In this document: piece by piece, positions 24,728-37,850 of the stretch
Numbering within the stretch: the stretch's first letter is position 1
Layout: each line of letters begins with the position of its first letter
Source: Nemopilema nomurai
Lineage: Eukaryota; Cnidaria; Scyphozoa; Rhizostomeae; Rhizostomatidae
DNA: 64,000 nt
Direction of reading: 5' to 3'
Assembly (NCBI GenBank): GCA_003864495.1
Contig: ML133413.1
Coordinates: 949,724 to 1,013,723 of the forward strand
Translations under genes and position numbers: made by a program
The notes under the pieces: generated by a model
The model's input: the letters and a program-made list of their open reading frames with translations, nothing else
Database searches by the model: none
What the model was told of the DNA's origin: nothing

Positions 24728-25193
24728 TACCGTAAATGCTCTATTAAGCCCCCTCTTTATTAAGCCCCTCCCTCTAATAAGACCCTATTTTTAAGCAGAA
24801 ATTTGACATAGGATCTTTCCCTATTAAGCCTTCTCCCCATTTTCATACAAGAAAGACTACATAGTAAGGTGCAATGATTTAGTGATGGCTCATGAGTCAT
24901 GATGTATATCGCCGTTATATTGGAAATCATCGTTAACCTTGATTTAAAACTTGGTTTAATTCTATAATTTAATCAATAAAATTTCAGTCATTGTTTTGTT
25001 ACACATTTTCATTTTTAGATGTAAACCACTAAACCACAGGAAAATGGAAATCATTTTTGCATCCTTGATCTTGATTTTTGAAAAAAGCCTTCCCCTCCAA
25101 TAAGCCCCTCCCTATTAGCCCCCTCCCTATAAGGCCCCCCTATGACTTCGAAAATTAAATAAGCTCCACCCCGGGGGCTTGATAGAGCTTTCG
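24728..25193. mobile_element. MITE with GC-rich inverted ends
   Basis: The left end reads ACCGTAAATGCTCTATTAAG then CCCCCTC. The right end is its imperfect inverse, GGGGGCTTGATAGAGCTTTCG. Internal sequence repeats CCCCTCC(C/A)TATTAAG-like blocks near both ends. It interrupts a cluster repeat: TTTGTAGATAC before it and AGAAGAAG after it are contiguous in intact copies such as the one at 40950. It is non-coding. Confidence 0.6.
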
Positions 25194-27089
25194 AGAAGAA
25201 GAAAGAAGAACAACAAGAACAAAGAGAAGAGCAAATGGCTTTCTAAAACGCACCCTTTTGGCCCAGCCTACACTACAGGCGATCTGGTGACCACTACCTG
25301 TTCACTGCGACTTTTTAAGAAAGACGTTTGGACAACTATTTCGCTCGTGTCAAGGTTTTGGAAACGTCCGTGCCCATATTATGATGCTTCTGGATATTAT
25401 CTGTCATGCAACGTTTGCTCGAAACAGAATAAAAAACTTTGTCTAAAGGCCAGCAAAAACAAAGAGGGTTCTATTATCACAACTTGATTCTCAAACTTGG
25501 TGCCTGCTCTGAAATATCTTAAGCAACATAAAATTGAAACATGTCCCAAGACTGCCCTTATCTACAAATTTCTTGTTCCAAAATGCGGTGATACATTTGC
25601 AATTGTGTAAACGTACTGTTACAAAGGCAATCGGTGATGCACTGGCTTGAAAATTTGCTCGGACAGACGTTTGGTAGTGATGTTTTGGAAAAAAGGCTTA
25701 TTTCCTATTTTTCGTTGATTGTCTTGATATTCATGCTACACTCAGTAATTAAAACCTTTTCTAACTGAACTACATATAAATTTAGATGCAAAGAAGCCAT
25801 TATCTTTTGAAAGTGACGCTTACAGGTTTTCTAAAGGCTTTTGAAAATTTTCTGGCATGATTTCAAAGACATTTTTATGGTTACGCCCTCAAGCCCTCAT
25901 GCTGCCTCGGTATCAATCTCCCCATAACTTTTATACCACGGTGTGCTCCCTGCTAGAGGAAACATTTTAGATGAACAATATCTTTTGCATTACTAGCGTA
26001 AAAAGTAATTCGTTGTTAATTGTCTTCTTACCAATGTGCTTTTTTATTACCAACTTAGTTTGTATTCTTTCTGTTGCATCTGCATGAACCGTTAATACCA
26101 TTAATTAATTTGAAGACTTTCTAGGAAGGCCACGGTGAAAGAAGAACCTTATCCAGTCTCTTATCATATCTAAAAAGTAAATCCAATAATCCAATGCTTT
26201 TACGCGATTAACTTTTCATGTTCAATGGCACAGAAGAAATGAGAGATTCCTTCAAATCAAATTTCGACAAAGCACTAGAATTCTGGCACTCACATTGCTT
26301 GTCTGAATCCTCGTAAGGAGTATATTTATATCAGTGACATATCATATACATCTCGTTTAGATGGGATTTTTGAGAACTCATCACTATTGGCTAAATGAAA
26401 AGCTTTGGAAACATCTTTATCGAGCATAAGTGAAATCTGTTTAGATATTAAACGTTCTTTGGCCTTCGAAAAACGCAATATCACTCTTTAACCATATTGA
26501 AACTTTAGAGTGACAGCAAACACGAAAAGTACTGAAACAGGGTTTTCAACGTATGCACATTAAACATACTTGTGGTGCCGCTTCTACTCTCTGTTTTTGC
26601 TGATCGATGATTGCACAATAAATCATGCAATCATTTCTGATGCCTCGCATGCAGTTTTCAAGGTAACGAACGAATCAGAAATGAAACCTTCGATCATCTA
26701 TCTCATCTAGGTTTGCGGGAAGTTTTTTCTTCAATCATTCCCCGTGTTTTCTCATTCCTATTTTCTAATTCCCTTCAACAGAAAATGTTCTTGTCAGTCA
26801 TGAAATTCTATTAAGATTCAAATATAAAATTGGTTGCACATATTTTCTTTTGCTGTTGGGTAATTATGTCAAACATTCCTACTTTATTTTCAATCTTTCC
26901 AGATTGATTTTTCTTTTTACTTAACACTTGATTTATTCTTTTCACTTACTCTTGTGTTATATTTGGTTTACATCTTTTGGTACTATTTGGTAGTCAGTAG
27001 GATTATTTAGTTTCTCTTGCTTTCCCTTTTGTGTTTTTAGTTTACTTGGATTAAAATGTTTTATAAGGAACATAATGATTTCATTAAAG

Positions 27090-29860
27090 CCATATTGCAC
27101 GTTTGTTGGTGTTAGATGAGAGGCGAAATTTGCCATGTTAATCTTTTTAGTATGAATTGCGGTAGATTAATTTTGTTTTATCAGAATAACAGATTGAGAT
27201 CAAAATAGAGACTGTTTTTGACAGCAGATGTCTCATTGAGTGACTTTTTGCAGGAATAGTTACAAGATTGCCATCAAAACGATGGATAAACTAACGAGAA
27301 AATTATTACACACCGTTAGGGCTTATACTAAAGTACATGTGGATCACAGTAGTGTCTTACACAGTAGTGTCTTACATAAAAGGGCTTTTAAAAATTGGAG
27401 TTATTTCTATCATGAACGCTAGAAACATATTCCCACGTGACCAAATAGAACGAGGCTTCTTGTTGTCTAAAGAAGAACAAAGAGCTTTCTTCAATGCACC
27501 CTTATGGCCCAGCCTACACTGCAGGCCATCTGGTGGGCCCAACACCCCCACCCCTCTCCCCACCATTGCTAGATGCCCCTCATCCAGGCTTTGTTGTTTC
27601 ACGACAATGCAAGGGCCGTGCCAGGCTGAAAAATGTGACCAACACTGGACAACAAGACAAAGACGAACTCATAATATATATGATCAATCTAAGAATGGAC
27701 TGCAGCTTTTTATTTACGATAGATTAAATATTTAATTGAAACTTATTAAAAATTATGATATTTAGAGGCCCAGAAAATTATTATCAGTTACATTGTACAT
27801 TACTTACTGAAGGAATAATTACAGTTATGTTTAGTACTACATATTACAAAGCTAGTTTCTAGATAAATTTACGTTACTTTTTATCAGCAATCCATTCTGT
27901 AAAAGCTTATCAAAAAGGTAAATAATAAATAACAATAAAGAAATATGCACAATAATAGATGAATTACCCAACTTGAAAAAGACTCTGAAGATAAATATCT
28001 ATAAAATGTAAATGTTAATTTACTTTAAGTACAGCAGGCATTACGTCACAAAACCGGGTTGCTGAAGAAAGACAAGTTACTACATGAATACAACGAAAAT
28101 GGGAAAGAAGTTGAAGATAATGGAAGAAGCAGATGAAGCGTGATAAAAAAGTACAACTAGTTGGCACAACGAGAGGAACAGAGGACAAGAGTGGTTGGAA
28201 AGTGCACAGGACAGCAGACAACAAGAATCACGTGACAGCGTACACAACACATGCAAACACTTAAGTCGAACAGTTTGGAAGGAGAAGAATGAAGAGTGAA
28301 GGAAGATGGAACAGTTGTACTGCAGAACAAGGACGACACTACAAGGCATATACTAGGCCTAGGGTACAAGTTAGCAGTCAGCCATGTGTCAAATACACGA
28401 TAACAAATAGGGCATGAATGCAAACGTGTTTAGGCCTAGTAAAACCTGAATGATAATACAAGTAAACAAGACAGAGCAAAGAAAGTCAATCGATGCAGCT
28501 GACAGTTTTGCATTTGTCGGGAAACGTTCAGCCTTTCAATGAGGAGACATCTGATGGCCTGCTAGTTGGCTTCCCTTTGTGCCCCCCCGCGTTTCCCTTT
28601 CCTTCCCACCTGAAGGGGAAGCCAATGAGGCAATGGGGCCAACAGCAGTCTGTGAGACTACCGGTCACAGAATGCCGTCAGGGCGCGTTGAAGGTGTGCT
28701 CTTTGTTCTTCTCTGCCTATTTATAGAATAGGGGCCCTGGAAACGACTGTACTACGTCATTGTCTTGTTGTCGAAGGGCATGCGTAAAAGTGATCTGACA
28801 CCAATGCGCATGCTGTTCTAATCTTTGACGCTGACTAAATAGTACCACGTTTCCATGATTCTGGATAATGGACAGCTCTTAATTCTGTGAACGTGATCGT
28901 GCCCAAGAAAAGCCCCAACAGTGCTAATAAATTTACATAGCGGAAAAGTAAGATCGTGGAAGATGTATCAAGGAAAAGAATTTGAAGGAGATTCATCTGC
29001 TGCCATTTTGTTTTTAGATAAGTTTCTCTGTCTTGCTTAGTAAAGTGCTCTTCAGGTGCTTGGACATCAGGAATCCAGAATGGTAAATCTCTTCCACTTG
29101 CTGTTTTCCCAATGATTTTACTTCTTCTCCTGCAGAAAATTAAAGCATCATTCTCATAAACTGCTGTGACTGTTTCTTACTAGGTATAACCGTTGGCATG
29201 GTGGTGTAATAATTTGGACAATAAGAGCAAGTGCTACCTTTCACTTGAGAAGAAATCCCTTCTTGAACCCACAATAACCACGTGATCCATTTTGCGAGTT
29301 GAGCTTTGCTTTCTCCTTCTCAGCGGCCTCTGCTTCTGCTCTGGCCTCCTCTTGCTCGCGCAACTCTGCCTAAAATTGTCACAAATGCATTTGCTGAAAT
29401 TAAATCATGTTGCGACTTTCGATCGCTCCTCCTGATCGGACGCCTATTGAAATGACGCGATTGCCCTGTATATCGTCTCAATGTTAGTGAGAGCAGGGGA
29501 AATTAAATGTGAAAAATGCTGATGAGTCGGCCTACCTCTCGCTGCTCCTCTTGCCAGATGTCATACCAAAGATACGCGGCGTATCCAGCCACTCCAAACG
29601 TGACGGTGGTCTGGACGACCTTCCAGAACGTATTCATTCGTAGACGTTTCTCGCAATCGAAAATGCTACAATGAATATGACTAGTTTCCTCGTACCGGTT
29701 TTTCTACTGTTCCTCAATATTAAACAGTTTGTTTTTCTCTGTAATGTTGATAAGCTCTCGAACGTGTGTTGTGCCTTTGCTACTCTCGATGCAAAGACAA
29801 ACTCGAAGCTGTGCAACTCGCTTTCATTGTTTGTAAATGTGACGTCATATTGAAGCTGTT
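27090..29860. repeat. Cluster duplication unit B
   Basis: The unit matches A and C from about 27090 to 29860, including the GC-rich block at 27475-27640 and the membrane-protein gene. Similarity ends soon after the gene's 5' flank, so this unit lacks the secreted gene found beside units A and C. Confidence 0.8.
29241..29637 (-). CDS. Small membrane-anchored coiled-coil protein, copy 2
   Basis: Exon 1 is 29637-29536 and exon 2 is 29369-29241, with the same splice sites and phases as copy 1, giving 76 aa. It differs from copy 1 by V17A in the hydrophobic helix and R29Q just after it; the other differences I see in the coding exons are silent. The stop is TGA instead of TAA. The downstream third-exon candidate is altered: one frame ends early (KTEKLI then stop), and the intervening spacer has small deletions. 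There is no neighbouring secreted gene, unlike copies 1 and 3. The open frame with few replacements suggests it is still expressed or very recently copied. Confidence 0.6.
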
Positions 29861-31617
29861 ACGTAGGAATCTGTGTTGATGTTCCTTTGGCCTCGGTTCT
29901 TTGTCTGTAAAGCGAAATCGAGGTTTTAGCTCTGTCAGAGTTTGTCGTCTAACTGATAGGACAGAAAGATGCTACGTTTCGTGATCATGTTTTTGTGCTC
30001 TTCGTGATGATTCTTAGAGCAATCTTTGCTGGGAACCTCTCATGTTTCGATAACAAATTTTCATAGAGGTCTTACTCTGTCCTGCTCAGGAATCGTCAAT
30101 TAACTCTTAATTTTTGTGACGTGTTTCAGTCACATCTAACGCAAGCCTTTTGGCATTGCGCCCCCCTGAGGCTTTAAATTTCCAAGGCTTGAAAATTGAA
30201 AAGCCCTAATCAAGTGCTGTTGATAATCTGAGCAGCACGAAATTATTTGGCATGCTTCAGGGGGCCCACTAATTTAGGCCCAAGTTCCTGGTAAAGCGTC
30301 CCTGACCCATTCAGCCTTTTGCATCTTGTGTCATCAACTGGTTTATTTCTCTTTATTCCAGAGACCTCATGAACCAAGAAGATTTTCGAAGATTGGGTTT
30401 CAAAGAAGAAGGCAATGGAGAGGACAATACATGCTCAGATAATATATGAGACCGCTTTATAGGTTGAGCTGTGGCCCTGTTTCAGGTTCCATTATACGTC
30501 AGTTTTGCTCTAGTTTCCTTTTTTTTTGAAAATATGTTGTTGCTTTTACCATGCGAGCTGCAAATTGAGCAAAATTTCTTCAAAAGCCCAAAATGTTAAC
30601 TTGAGAGCCAATGAATACGTTCCATTTTGTTCTTTGCATGTTCCCTGGTTCGAGATGAACTTAAAGATTAATAGAGACCGTCGCTTATGGTGGATTAGTA
30701 GCCTTATGAAAGAGAAGAAAGACAAGCATTATGTTTTGACGTTTTACCTTATGAAATGGACAGAGCTAAATAAACAGCAAGGCTTAAGGAGCTTAACGAT
30801 TTCACTTTCTTTCCCTTTAATTCGACGTTGTATTCTGGCATCCCTTCAGTCTAGTCATACATTCAACTGTTGATACTTTAATTTCAAGTGAATCTGCTGT
30901 AACGTTTGCATTATCCTTCTTTGCTTCAAATTTCTCTGCTTAAGTCATTCTATAAGTCTTTTGTGAATATGAAACCAACCGAATTAAGTCTATATTTTCT
31001 TGTGCGTATCGAATGTTTCTTACATTTTTTGTTGTGTGACTTAATATACATTTGTTGTGTTTACTGTCAGGTCCTGTGTCGCAGTAGTTTAGTACATGTT
31101 TCCCATCCGTTGTTCTTAGCAACAGTAAGGTCGCCTTGACATTTTGAGTATGCACAATATGCTGACTCAGTGATGACTAGGAGGCGATTTTATCGTGTTT
31201 GCTTCCCAAAATCCACCTTCATCCATCATTTGTCCCACCAATTAATGATAGCTGGCAAATTGTTGATGTTTCTTTGGGCCTGCGGTGTAGTTGGGGCCGG
31301 CGCAGCAAAGAGCCTCTTTCTGAAGTACGCTGATAAAGACTGAATGTTCACTTAAGCTTTAACTTTGAATTCTGACCAAATTGGACATTCATAATTTGCT
31401 GGAAATTGGTTTGAAGCCTAAACGTTTGAATTCGGACATTATCACCTTTGGAGTTAGAACCGCGCGAGGAGTTCTACAGCAGGGTTGCACTCTGCATAAT
31501 AGTTATATGGAAAAGGGAATTTGACTTGTCACCAGATATTCATGTCTACTTATAATTTTGAAAAAAATTTCTGTTTAACTCCGTTCTTTAGGTTCCGATA
31601 CTCTTTTGAACCTCTGC
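29861..31617. other. Intergenic, no supported gene
   Basis: No exon is supported. A dispersed repeat related to 12830-13020 occurs at about 30150-30310. The remainder is AT-rich unique sequence, including a weak frame at 30526-30873 that has no domain character. Confidence 0.45.
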
Positions 31618-31720
31618 AGACCTGTCAACTTATAATTTTCAAAATCTGGAGATTTAAAATTTTTTGTTGAGAAAGAGAGAGATTTGGCAAATAAACAGGG
31701 AGATCACTGGAGTTTGTAGG
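31618..31720. repeat. Left half of an interspersed repeat split by the hAT-type element
   Basis: The sequence CTGTCAACTTATAA through AACAGGGAGATCACTGGAG matches the left half of the unbroken copy at about 48035-48135. The right half resumes at 36490, after the inserted element and its 8-bp target duplication. Confidence 0.7.
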
Positions 31721-32066
31721 CAGGGGCGTAAATACTGGGGGGGTGTGTGGGTGTGACACCCCCGATAATTGAAAACCCGCATTTTGTCGGGCAAACGCCG
31801 GACAAAATGTTCGCAAATCCGTAACTGTCCGGCAAAATCTTTCAGTCTACCGAAACCTTTCAAAGACTCGATGGGTAAATCGTATCGGTAAACTGTTTTA
31901 TTTTGAGTCCTTCTTCGTCAATATTTTGAGGAAATCATTATTTGGAGTGACTCCACCAGCCTAAACGCCTATTAGCTAACCACTCTTGAAAATTGACGTC
32001 GGTTCTTTGCGACCCAGTAATACATTTTTCATCATGCTTTCAAGTTTTATGTTGTATAAATATAAT

Positions 32067-35000
32067 AGATTATTATTATTATTATTTTTTATTATTATTA
32101 TTAATATTATTATTATGGTGACGATGGAGGGCAGTCGGGCCTAATGGTGCGTCTGTCTGAAGTTTAAAAATTCCACGTAATCCGTCGTAACTGCCGTCGT
32201 TAATGCTGTTGTTCACTACATCAAGTTAATATTCATGATTGTCAAGCTAAAGAGAGCAATTGAATCAGCCATAAGAGGAGGAAAGATATTTTTTGTTGGA
32301 ACCAAGTTCGACTCAAATTTTGATTGCGAGGAAATCTATGATGATATCAGGTTATTGAATGGAGACGAGTGGGGAGCTTTTCAGGACAGGGAACGAAAAT
32401 TCAGAACGCTGTTTGCTTCGAAAAGGACGAACCATGGAAACTTTATTTGTCGTGGAATTATTGGTGACTGGATTAAAGTTGCAAAGATATTATCGGGGAT
32501 ATTTTACCAAAACAACAAGTTCTTGGCCAAGAAGGTGAATGGGTCGCAGTGGAGCGTGAACTTTTTGAAATTTGTTTGCCGTGGTTTGCGACTGTTCCCA
32601 AGGGATGACAATTATTGCATAAATAATGCTGTGAATAGAATTGAGTACATAAGTAAACAATTGAAATACATTAACAATACAATCATACCATTCTTTTCGT
32701 CAAAAAGAAGAGGGAATAACAATAGAGACGAAGTACCAAAGGAAAAGCTGAACTGTTTGTGGTTACAGCGAAGGAAGAAGGCGATTTCTGTAATAAGGAA
32801 CAACGGCCATTGGCCTAACATCGAGAATGCTATAATTTCAGTGCAAGGAATGAGGATTATTACGCTCAGTCGAGCAAATGTGCTGATTCTAATGGCTTCG
32901 AAGGTGTTGTACCTCCATTCTTTGATCGTGAGGAGGCATTGGCCTCTGTGAATTATGGTCTTTTTTCAGCTATGATGAGATTGAATCTACTGTAAAAGGC
33001 TGCCCCAGTGGGAAGAGTTGTGGTGCGATGGGGTTACTTACGAGGACATGAAGGAAATGTTTAGCGAAAATGGGTATGTTTTTGTGAATATCTTGAACGT
33101 TGTGCTTGTAAATTTGCGAATACCAACATCATGGAAAAAGTCAATTGTTCAGCGAATCCCCAAGAAGAATTTTAGTATCAATGATTTGTCAACGCTTAGG
33201 GATGTATCTCTTTTACCCACTTGTTACAAGGTGTTTTCGAAAGCAATCTGTAAACGAATCACCCCACACATATCCAATGAGATTGCTTTTTGGCAGCGTG
33301 CCTTCCTGCCCGATCGTGACAGACAGGAATTGATTTTTAGTTTGAAAGCCGCAATGGATGATTTCAGACACTTAAGTACAAAGTTTTGTGCAGTTTTTGT
33401 GGATTTTGCGGATGCGTTTGGGAGCATTGAGCATAGTTTCCTTTTTGAAACTCTCCGGGAATTGGACATTCCTTTGATTTATTGTTGCTTGGTCGAAGAT
33501 CTATACCGTTACTCTTCGTTTTCTGTGATTTGTGGGTTTGAATTGAGTAAAGAGTTCAATATAATCAGAGGAACAAAGACAGGTGACCCTTTGAGTGCAC
33601 TTTTATTCATATTGGTGATTGACAGAGTATGCAAGCCTATGGTAAGAGAGGCTGTTATCAGGCAGGGCATCGAAGATGAAAGAAGGATCAATCCATGTCC
33701 ATTGCAAGCTTTTGCGGATGATGTTGTTGTTGTCAGTTATAACGTAACGATTATAAATGAGATGTTTGATATCGGACAAGTTGCCATGAAGATAGCAGGT
33801 TTAGAAGTGAAACCCAGTAAATGTGCAGTTATGTATGCAAGGAGGTCTGGGAATAACTGGTACAAAGGCAAGGCAGATGAAAAGCCAACTGTGTCAATTC
33901 AAGATAAAGCCATCAAAGTTTATCCCCGTGACAAGTCCTATAAGTATCTTGGAAAGTCTCTCTCAATTTCCGGCGAAGATGCTGTGCAGGTGTATGAAGT
34001 TATAGAAAGTTATAAAGATTTATTGGAGAAAATAACAAGCTGCAAATTGCCTCTTGCTCTAAAGGCTAGTGCTTTAAATAACTTGGCTCTCGCGAAGATT
34101 CTCCACCATTTTTAACAATACAAGGTTTACAGAGGAGCAGTTGGAACTCATGGAAAAGTCCTTGGTGAAGGCAGTTCGAAATATGTATGATTTGTATGAA
34201 ACAACAACACAGCTCATCATCTTCTTACCACGCGAGCACGGATGGATTGGAGTTAAGCGTGTGTCAGATGTGTATAGGACAACAAGGGTTGCATTTCTCA
34301 TTAAGATGTTGAATCATCCCCAATTACAGTTCAAGAACATTGCACGTCAATCCTTAAATTTGGATATGGAAAAACGGAAAGTTGCTTAAACAGATAATAA
34401 TATGAACTTCCTTGGGTTTGAGATTAGTGAAGACGGCTACCTGAATAGTCGTACCAAATTTGGGTGTCAATCAGATTGGCCAGATCTTCTGAGATATGCT
34501 AGAAAGCTAGATGTTTCCATTGAGTTCAGGCAAGGAAAGGCTGGAGTAATTATTAATGTTGAATTTTTTGATGAAGGTGCTCCACTTCAGAAGTTGCTAT
34601 TCAAACAGACAGTTTATCGAGATTTGCAAAAAGCAAAGCAATTGTCAGTTCAAGGCCCCTTTCTCTGCATGACTGATGTTAAGTTGAAATCCTCCCATTC
34701 AATTTTTTACAACTGGAAAATAAGTGATTTACTGGTGAAGTTTGCAATAAAAGCACGGTTGAGTCTACTTCCAACAAACTTCACAAAGCATGTATGGAAT
34801 CGTGATAATGACCCTTCTTGCCCCTTTTGCCATCAGCACACGGAAAGTGTCGCACATCTGATGAACGGATGTAGAGAGTTTCACAACTTTTATAGTCGAC
34901 GTCACAATCGAATTGCTGACAAAATATTTGAGGTGATCTCAGGAAGTATAAGTGGTTTCCAGTTTCATGCAAACAAACTTGCAGAATCAATATTAACGGA

Positions 35001-35584
35001 ATATGGTGATGAATTACAACGTATTACGCATCGTAAACCTGACATCATTATCATTGACAATCAGTCACGTAAATGCATTATCTTAAAGGAGACTGTCTGC
35101 TACGATCTGTATTTTTAGCAAGCGCTGACCACCAAAGAGAAACGGTATCAGCCGCTGTGCAGTCTGCTGCAGTCGTTAGGTTGGGAGGTGGATCCGAAAG
35201 TGCTTTGCTTTGGCTCACTTGGTTGCATAAAAAAGGATGTTTGGACTGTTACGAGATCATTGTCAGTAGATAAGTCTGTAAAGAGCACCTTATAGTGGTG
35301 CTCGATATCAAATTTGATAATGGCCAACTATATATGGAGACACAGGGTTAAGAAGTTGTTCTTGTGAATCTATTTTCTATCGGCCCTTGCGTATGATCAG
35401 ATACAATAAGTTCTATATTACATTTTCACATTGGATGACTTCTAAATCTTGTGTCTCACAGTTTGTATGAAGTTATTATATATGTAGTGGATAACACAAG
35501 CCTAGTAAACATAACATACCATGTTAACTGAGCTTTTAGCACTAGGGACACTAGGGCAAATACGAATATTATTATTATTATTAA
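32067..35584 (+). mobile_element. Decayed LINE with C-terminal restriction-like endonuclease (R2/NeSL type)
   Basis: Reverse-transcriptase motifs appear in order: SIVQRIPKK and LLPTCYK, motif A FVDFADAFGSI, motif B GTKTGDPLSALLF and motif C FADDVVVV. Further on come a CPFC-x8-HL-x4-C zinc knuckle and, after it, RKPDIIIIDNQSRKCIILKE, which fits the PD-D/E endonuclease of RLE-type LINEs. The frame is broken at several points: shifts near 32830, 32965 and 33010, an extra T in a T run near 34111, and stops at 34387 and 35116. After 35116 the same frame continues with VLCFGSLGCIKKDVWT. An ATT repeat ends the element (35567-35584), and another ATT run precedes it (32067-32115). No 5' zinc fingers were seen, so it may be 5'-truncated. 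It is not active. Confidence 0.75.
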
Positions 35585-35800
35585 TGAGTCCAGCACCAGC
35601 ATCAGTGGCCTAGCCATCCTGGATGCCACAATTTAACCATTGTCTGGACGACGAAACCCAATGGCTCATTTTCAAAGGAACTTTGGTAAAATCATCTGCT
35701 GTTAATAGTTGCTTATTCTCGTTGCCATTACAATATTTTACGAAAAGAAGTTAACGCGACTGAACTGCAGCTTTTCTACTCGTGAATTGATCTAATAATA

Positions 35801-36226
35801 CACGTTTTTCCCTTTATAAGAAACCTAGATTCGGTCCTAATACTAAAAGTTTTTTAATTTGTCACTAGTTTCTAGTACTAAAAGTTTCTTAATTTTAGAT
35901 ACACATCAAATTTTGCGCCTTCCCTTGCATATTAAATGTATTAAAGTTTATAACACAACAGTAAGATTTGATATCGTATCTCTTGTTCATTATTCTTATG
36001 GAAACAGGGGTACTTTTTATCGAGACACCCGGTATACTGCGCTTAATTTCTTGTATTGTTTTCATATTGTTACCGAGACACCCAGTAGGTATTATTTTCC
36101 GGCTCAGAAAGTCAGCCTTTTTTTGAGTTTCTTAAAAATATTGATTTAGATTTAAAAGTTTCTTCAATTTTTGGGGCTCTAGTGATAGGCTTCTTATAAA
36201 CCGGTTCTTATAATAAAAGAAACGTG
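35801..36226. mobile_element. TA-flanked MITE
   Basis: Imperfect inverted ends (CACGTTTTTCCCTTTATAAG left; CACGTTTCTTTTATTATAAG as inverse of the right) are bordered by TA on both sides, as in Tc1/mariner-like insertions. It is about 426 bp with no coding capacity. Related sequence occurs at about 62800-63129. Confidence 0.6.
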
Positions 36227-36489
36227 TAAACACTGATTGACATATGAACAGCAAGGCATTGACTTATGGTTCAAAGGACAATACAAAAACTAAACAAAAA
36301 TAGGTAAAAATATCAGAAAATTACAAATACAACAAATTGCAAAACGGTTTTAAAACATGGAAGGAACACCGCGAAGGCTTCTCCCAAAACAGATCTTATA
36401 ACATTTTAGTCGGGCAGTGGCAAACATGTCGGGCAAAATATTATGTACACCCCCCCAAGAAAAAAGCTAGTTACTCCTCTGTTTGTAGG

Positions 36490-36735
36490 ATTTATTAAAA
36501 ACATACATGTCAAAAGAGTCATGGTGACCGAGCAGTTAATGACAAAAAATATCATGGGTAGGGTCTTCCTTAGGGTTTTCATCGCTTCTCTTATTTTGAA
36601 AACGCATTAAAAAATCTTTACCACAAACAAAGTCATTTCAATCTTTTTTCATAAGAAAACCTCTACTAAAAGAAAAGTAAACACAGGGAGAAAATCTTAA
36701 AGAACCTGGAGAATTGGAGAAAGCAAGCAAAAATG
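36490..36735. repeat. Right half of the split interspersed repeat
   Basis: CTCTACTAAAAGAAAAGTAA and the following ACAGGGAGAAAATC and ACCTGGAGAA blocks match the right half of the copy at about 48150-48330. Together with 31618-31720 it forms one element interrupted by the hAT-type insertion. Confidence 0.65.
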
Positions 36736-37850
36736 GACGAGTTAACAGGCCTAAGTCTTGAAAAACCATCTTCATTGTCATTTTTCACTGTGAAGCCAAA
36801 CGGGAAACATTGCTACACGCCAGCAATATCTTGCTCACACATCTGTCGGCATGTGTTTCAAAATTGGTCACGCAAATTGAACGTGAATGTGGCTATGGAA
36901 ATAGTCTTTAAGCGCATTTATAGTGAAACTTTGTGGTTTTTTTGCAACACAACAACAAATTAAAGACCCATAGCAAAAGCTTCTAGCAAAAATAGGGGGC
37001 CATTTTCCTGTATCGATTTATTACAGCAGCACAAAAATTATGAAATCCTGAAGAGGATGTGCAATTGAGGAAATTTTCTGTCAGCTTGTCCGCACACACG
37101 GCAAACTTTCCAGTCTGGTGAATTTGTACCTCTTCCCTGTGAATTTGTAATCCTTCCCAATAAATAGGATTTTTTCAAGATGAACTCCATTCAAAGCTTT
37201 GTATAGACTTGTCTCTTACATAAGGAGCCAAATCACATTTAATGCATGAAGGGATTAGCGAATTGTCACTATCAGTTTCCATCCTAATGCAAACACATCT
37301 ATTAATATGATTTGTAAGCAGAGTGATAGGAAACATATGGCTTGAGTTCGTACACTTCTAATTCAGACTTTGTCTTCAAGTGGAGATTCTGTATTTGATC
37401 CTGTTAACTGTTTTTTTTAAGTAGCTACTCTTTTCCCCCTTTTTTAGTTGTTGTTTTAGTGCTTCTTTTCGACTTCTTTAGGTGAATGCAAAAGTTTCAT
37501 GAAAACATACATGCAGTGTCTTCAAAGGAACAAAAACAAATATGAAATGTGCATTACTGAATCCAAAGAGTACCTGCAATGCAGAATGGAAAGGTATTTT
37601 GTTACTGGTTCTTTCATGTAACTGCCATGTAGTCTGACTAAAATGTTGGTTTTACAAATTTGAAGTTTTCTGCACCATGTATGTAGCAAATCAGTACTTT
37701 TCTGTCGCAGAGCTCATTGCTTTATCTCGTTAAGTTTTTTCACAACCTGGAGTGAAATCATTTAGGGCAGAAATTGCTTGTATAAATACCGAATAGCATT
37801 TCATCCTTGTACAATTCTGCATGGAAATTCTGTCAAAAAGAATATCTGCA
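36736..37850. other. Intergenic, no supported gene
   Basis: A short frame at 36733-36963 has no splice context or domain. I see nothing else recognisable. Confidence 0.45.

Larger units (their letters stand above)
23809..27090. other. Spacer between cluster units; repeats only
   Basis: The left part is the 5' flank of the secreted gene. It also contains a 12-bp minisatellite (24226-24290), a degenerate cluster repeat (24500-25300) split by a MITE, and about 1.8 kb of AT-rich sequence (25300-27090) in which I see no gene. Confidence 0.5.
31721..36481. mobile_element. hAT-type DNA element, non-autonomous
   Basis: The left end is CAGGGGCGTAAATACTGGGG and the right end, inverted, is CAGAGGAGTAACTAG followed by a GGGGGGGTGTAC block. 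An 8-bp duplication TTTGTAGG flanks both ends (31713-31720 and 36482-36489), the length expected of hAT transposition, and CAGGGGCGTA is a common hAT end. No transposase frame is visible. Most of its length is a later LINE insertion, and a TA-flanked MITE sits near its right end. Confidence 0.85.
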
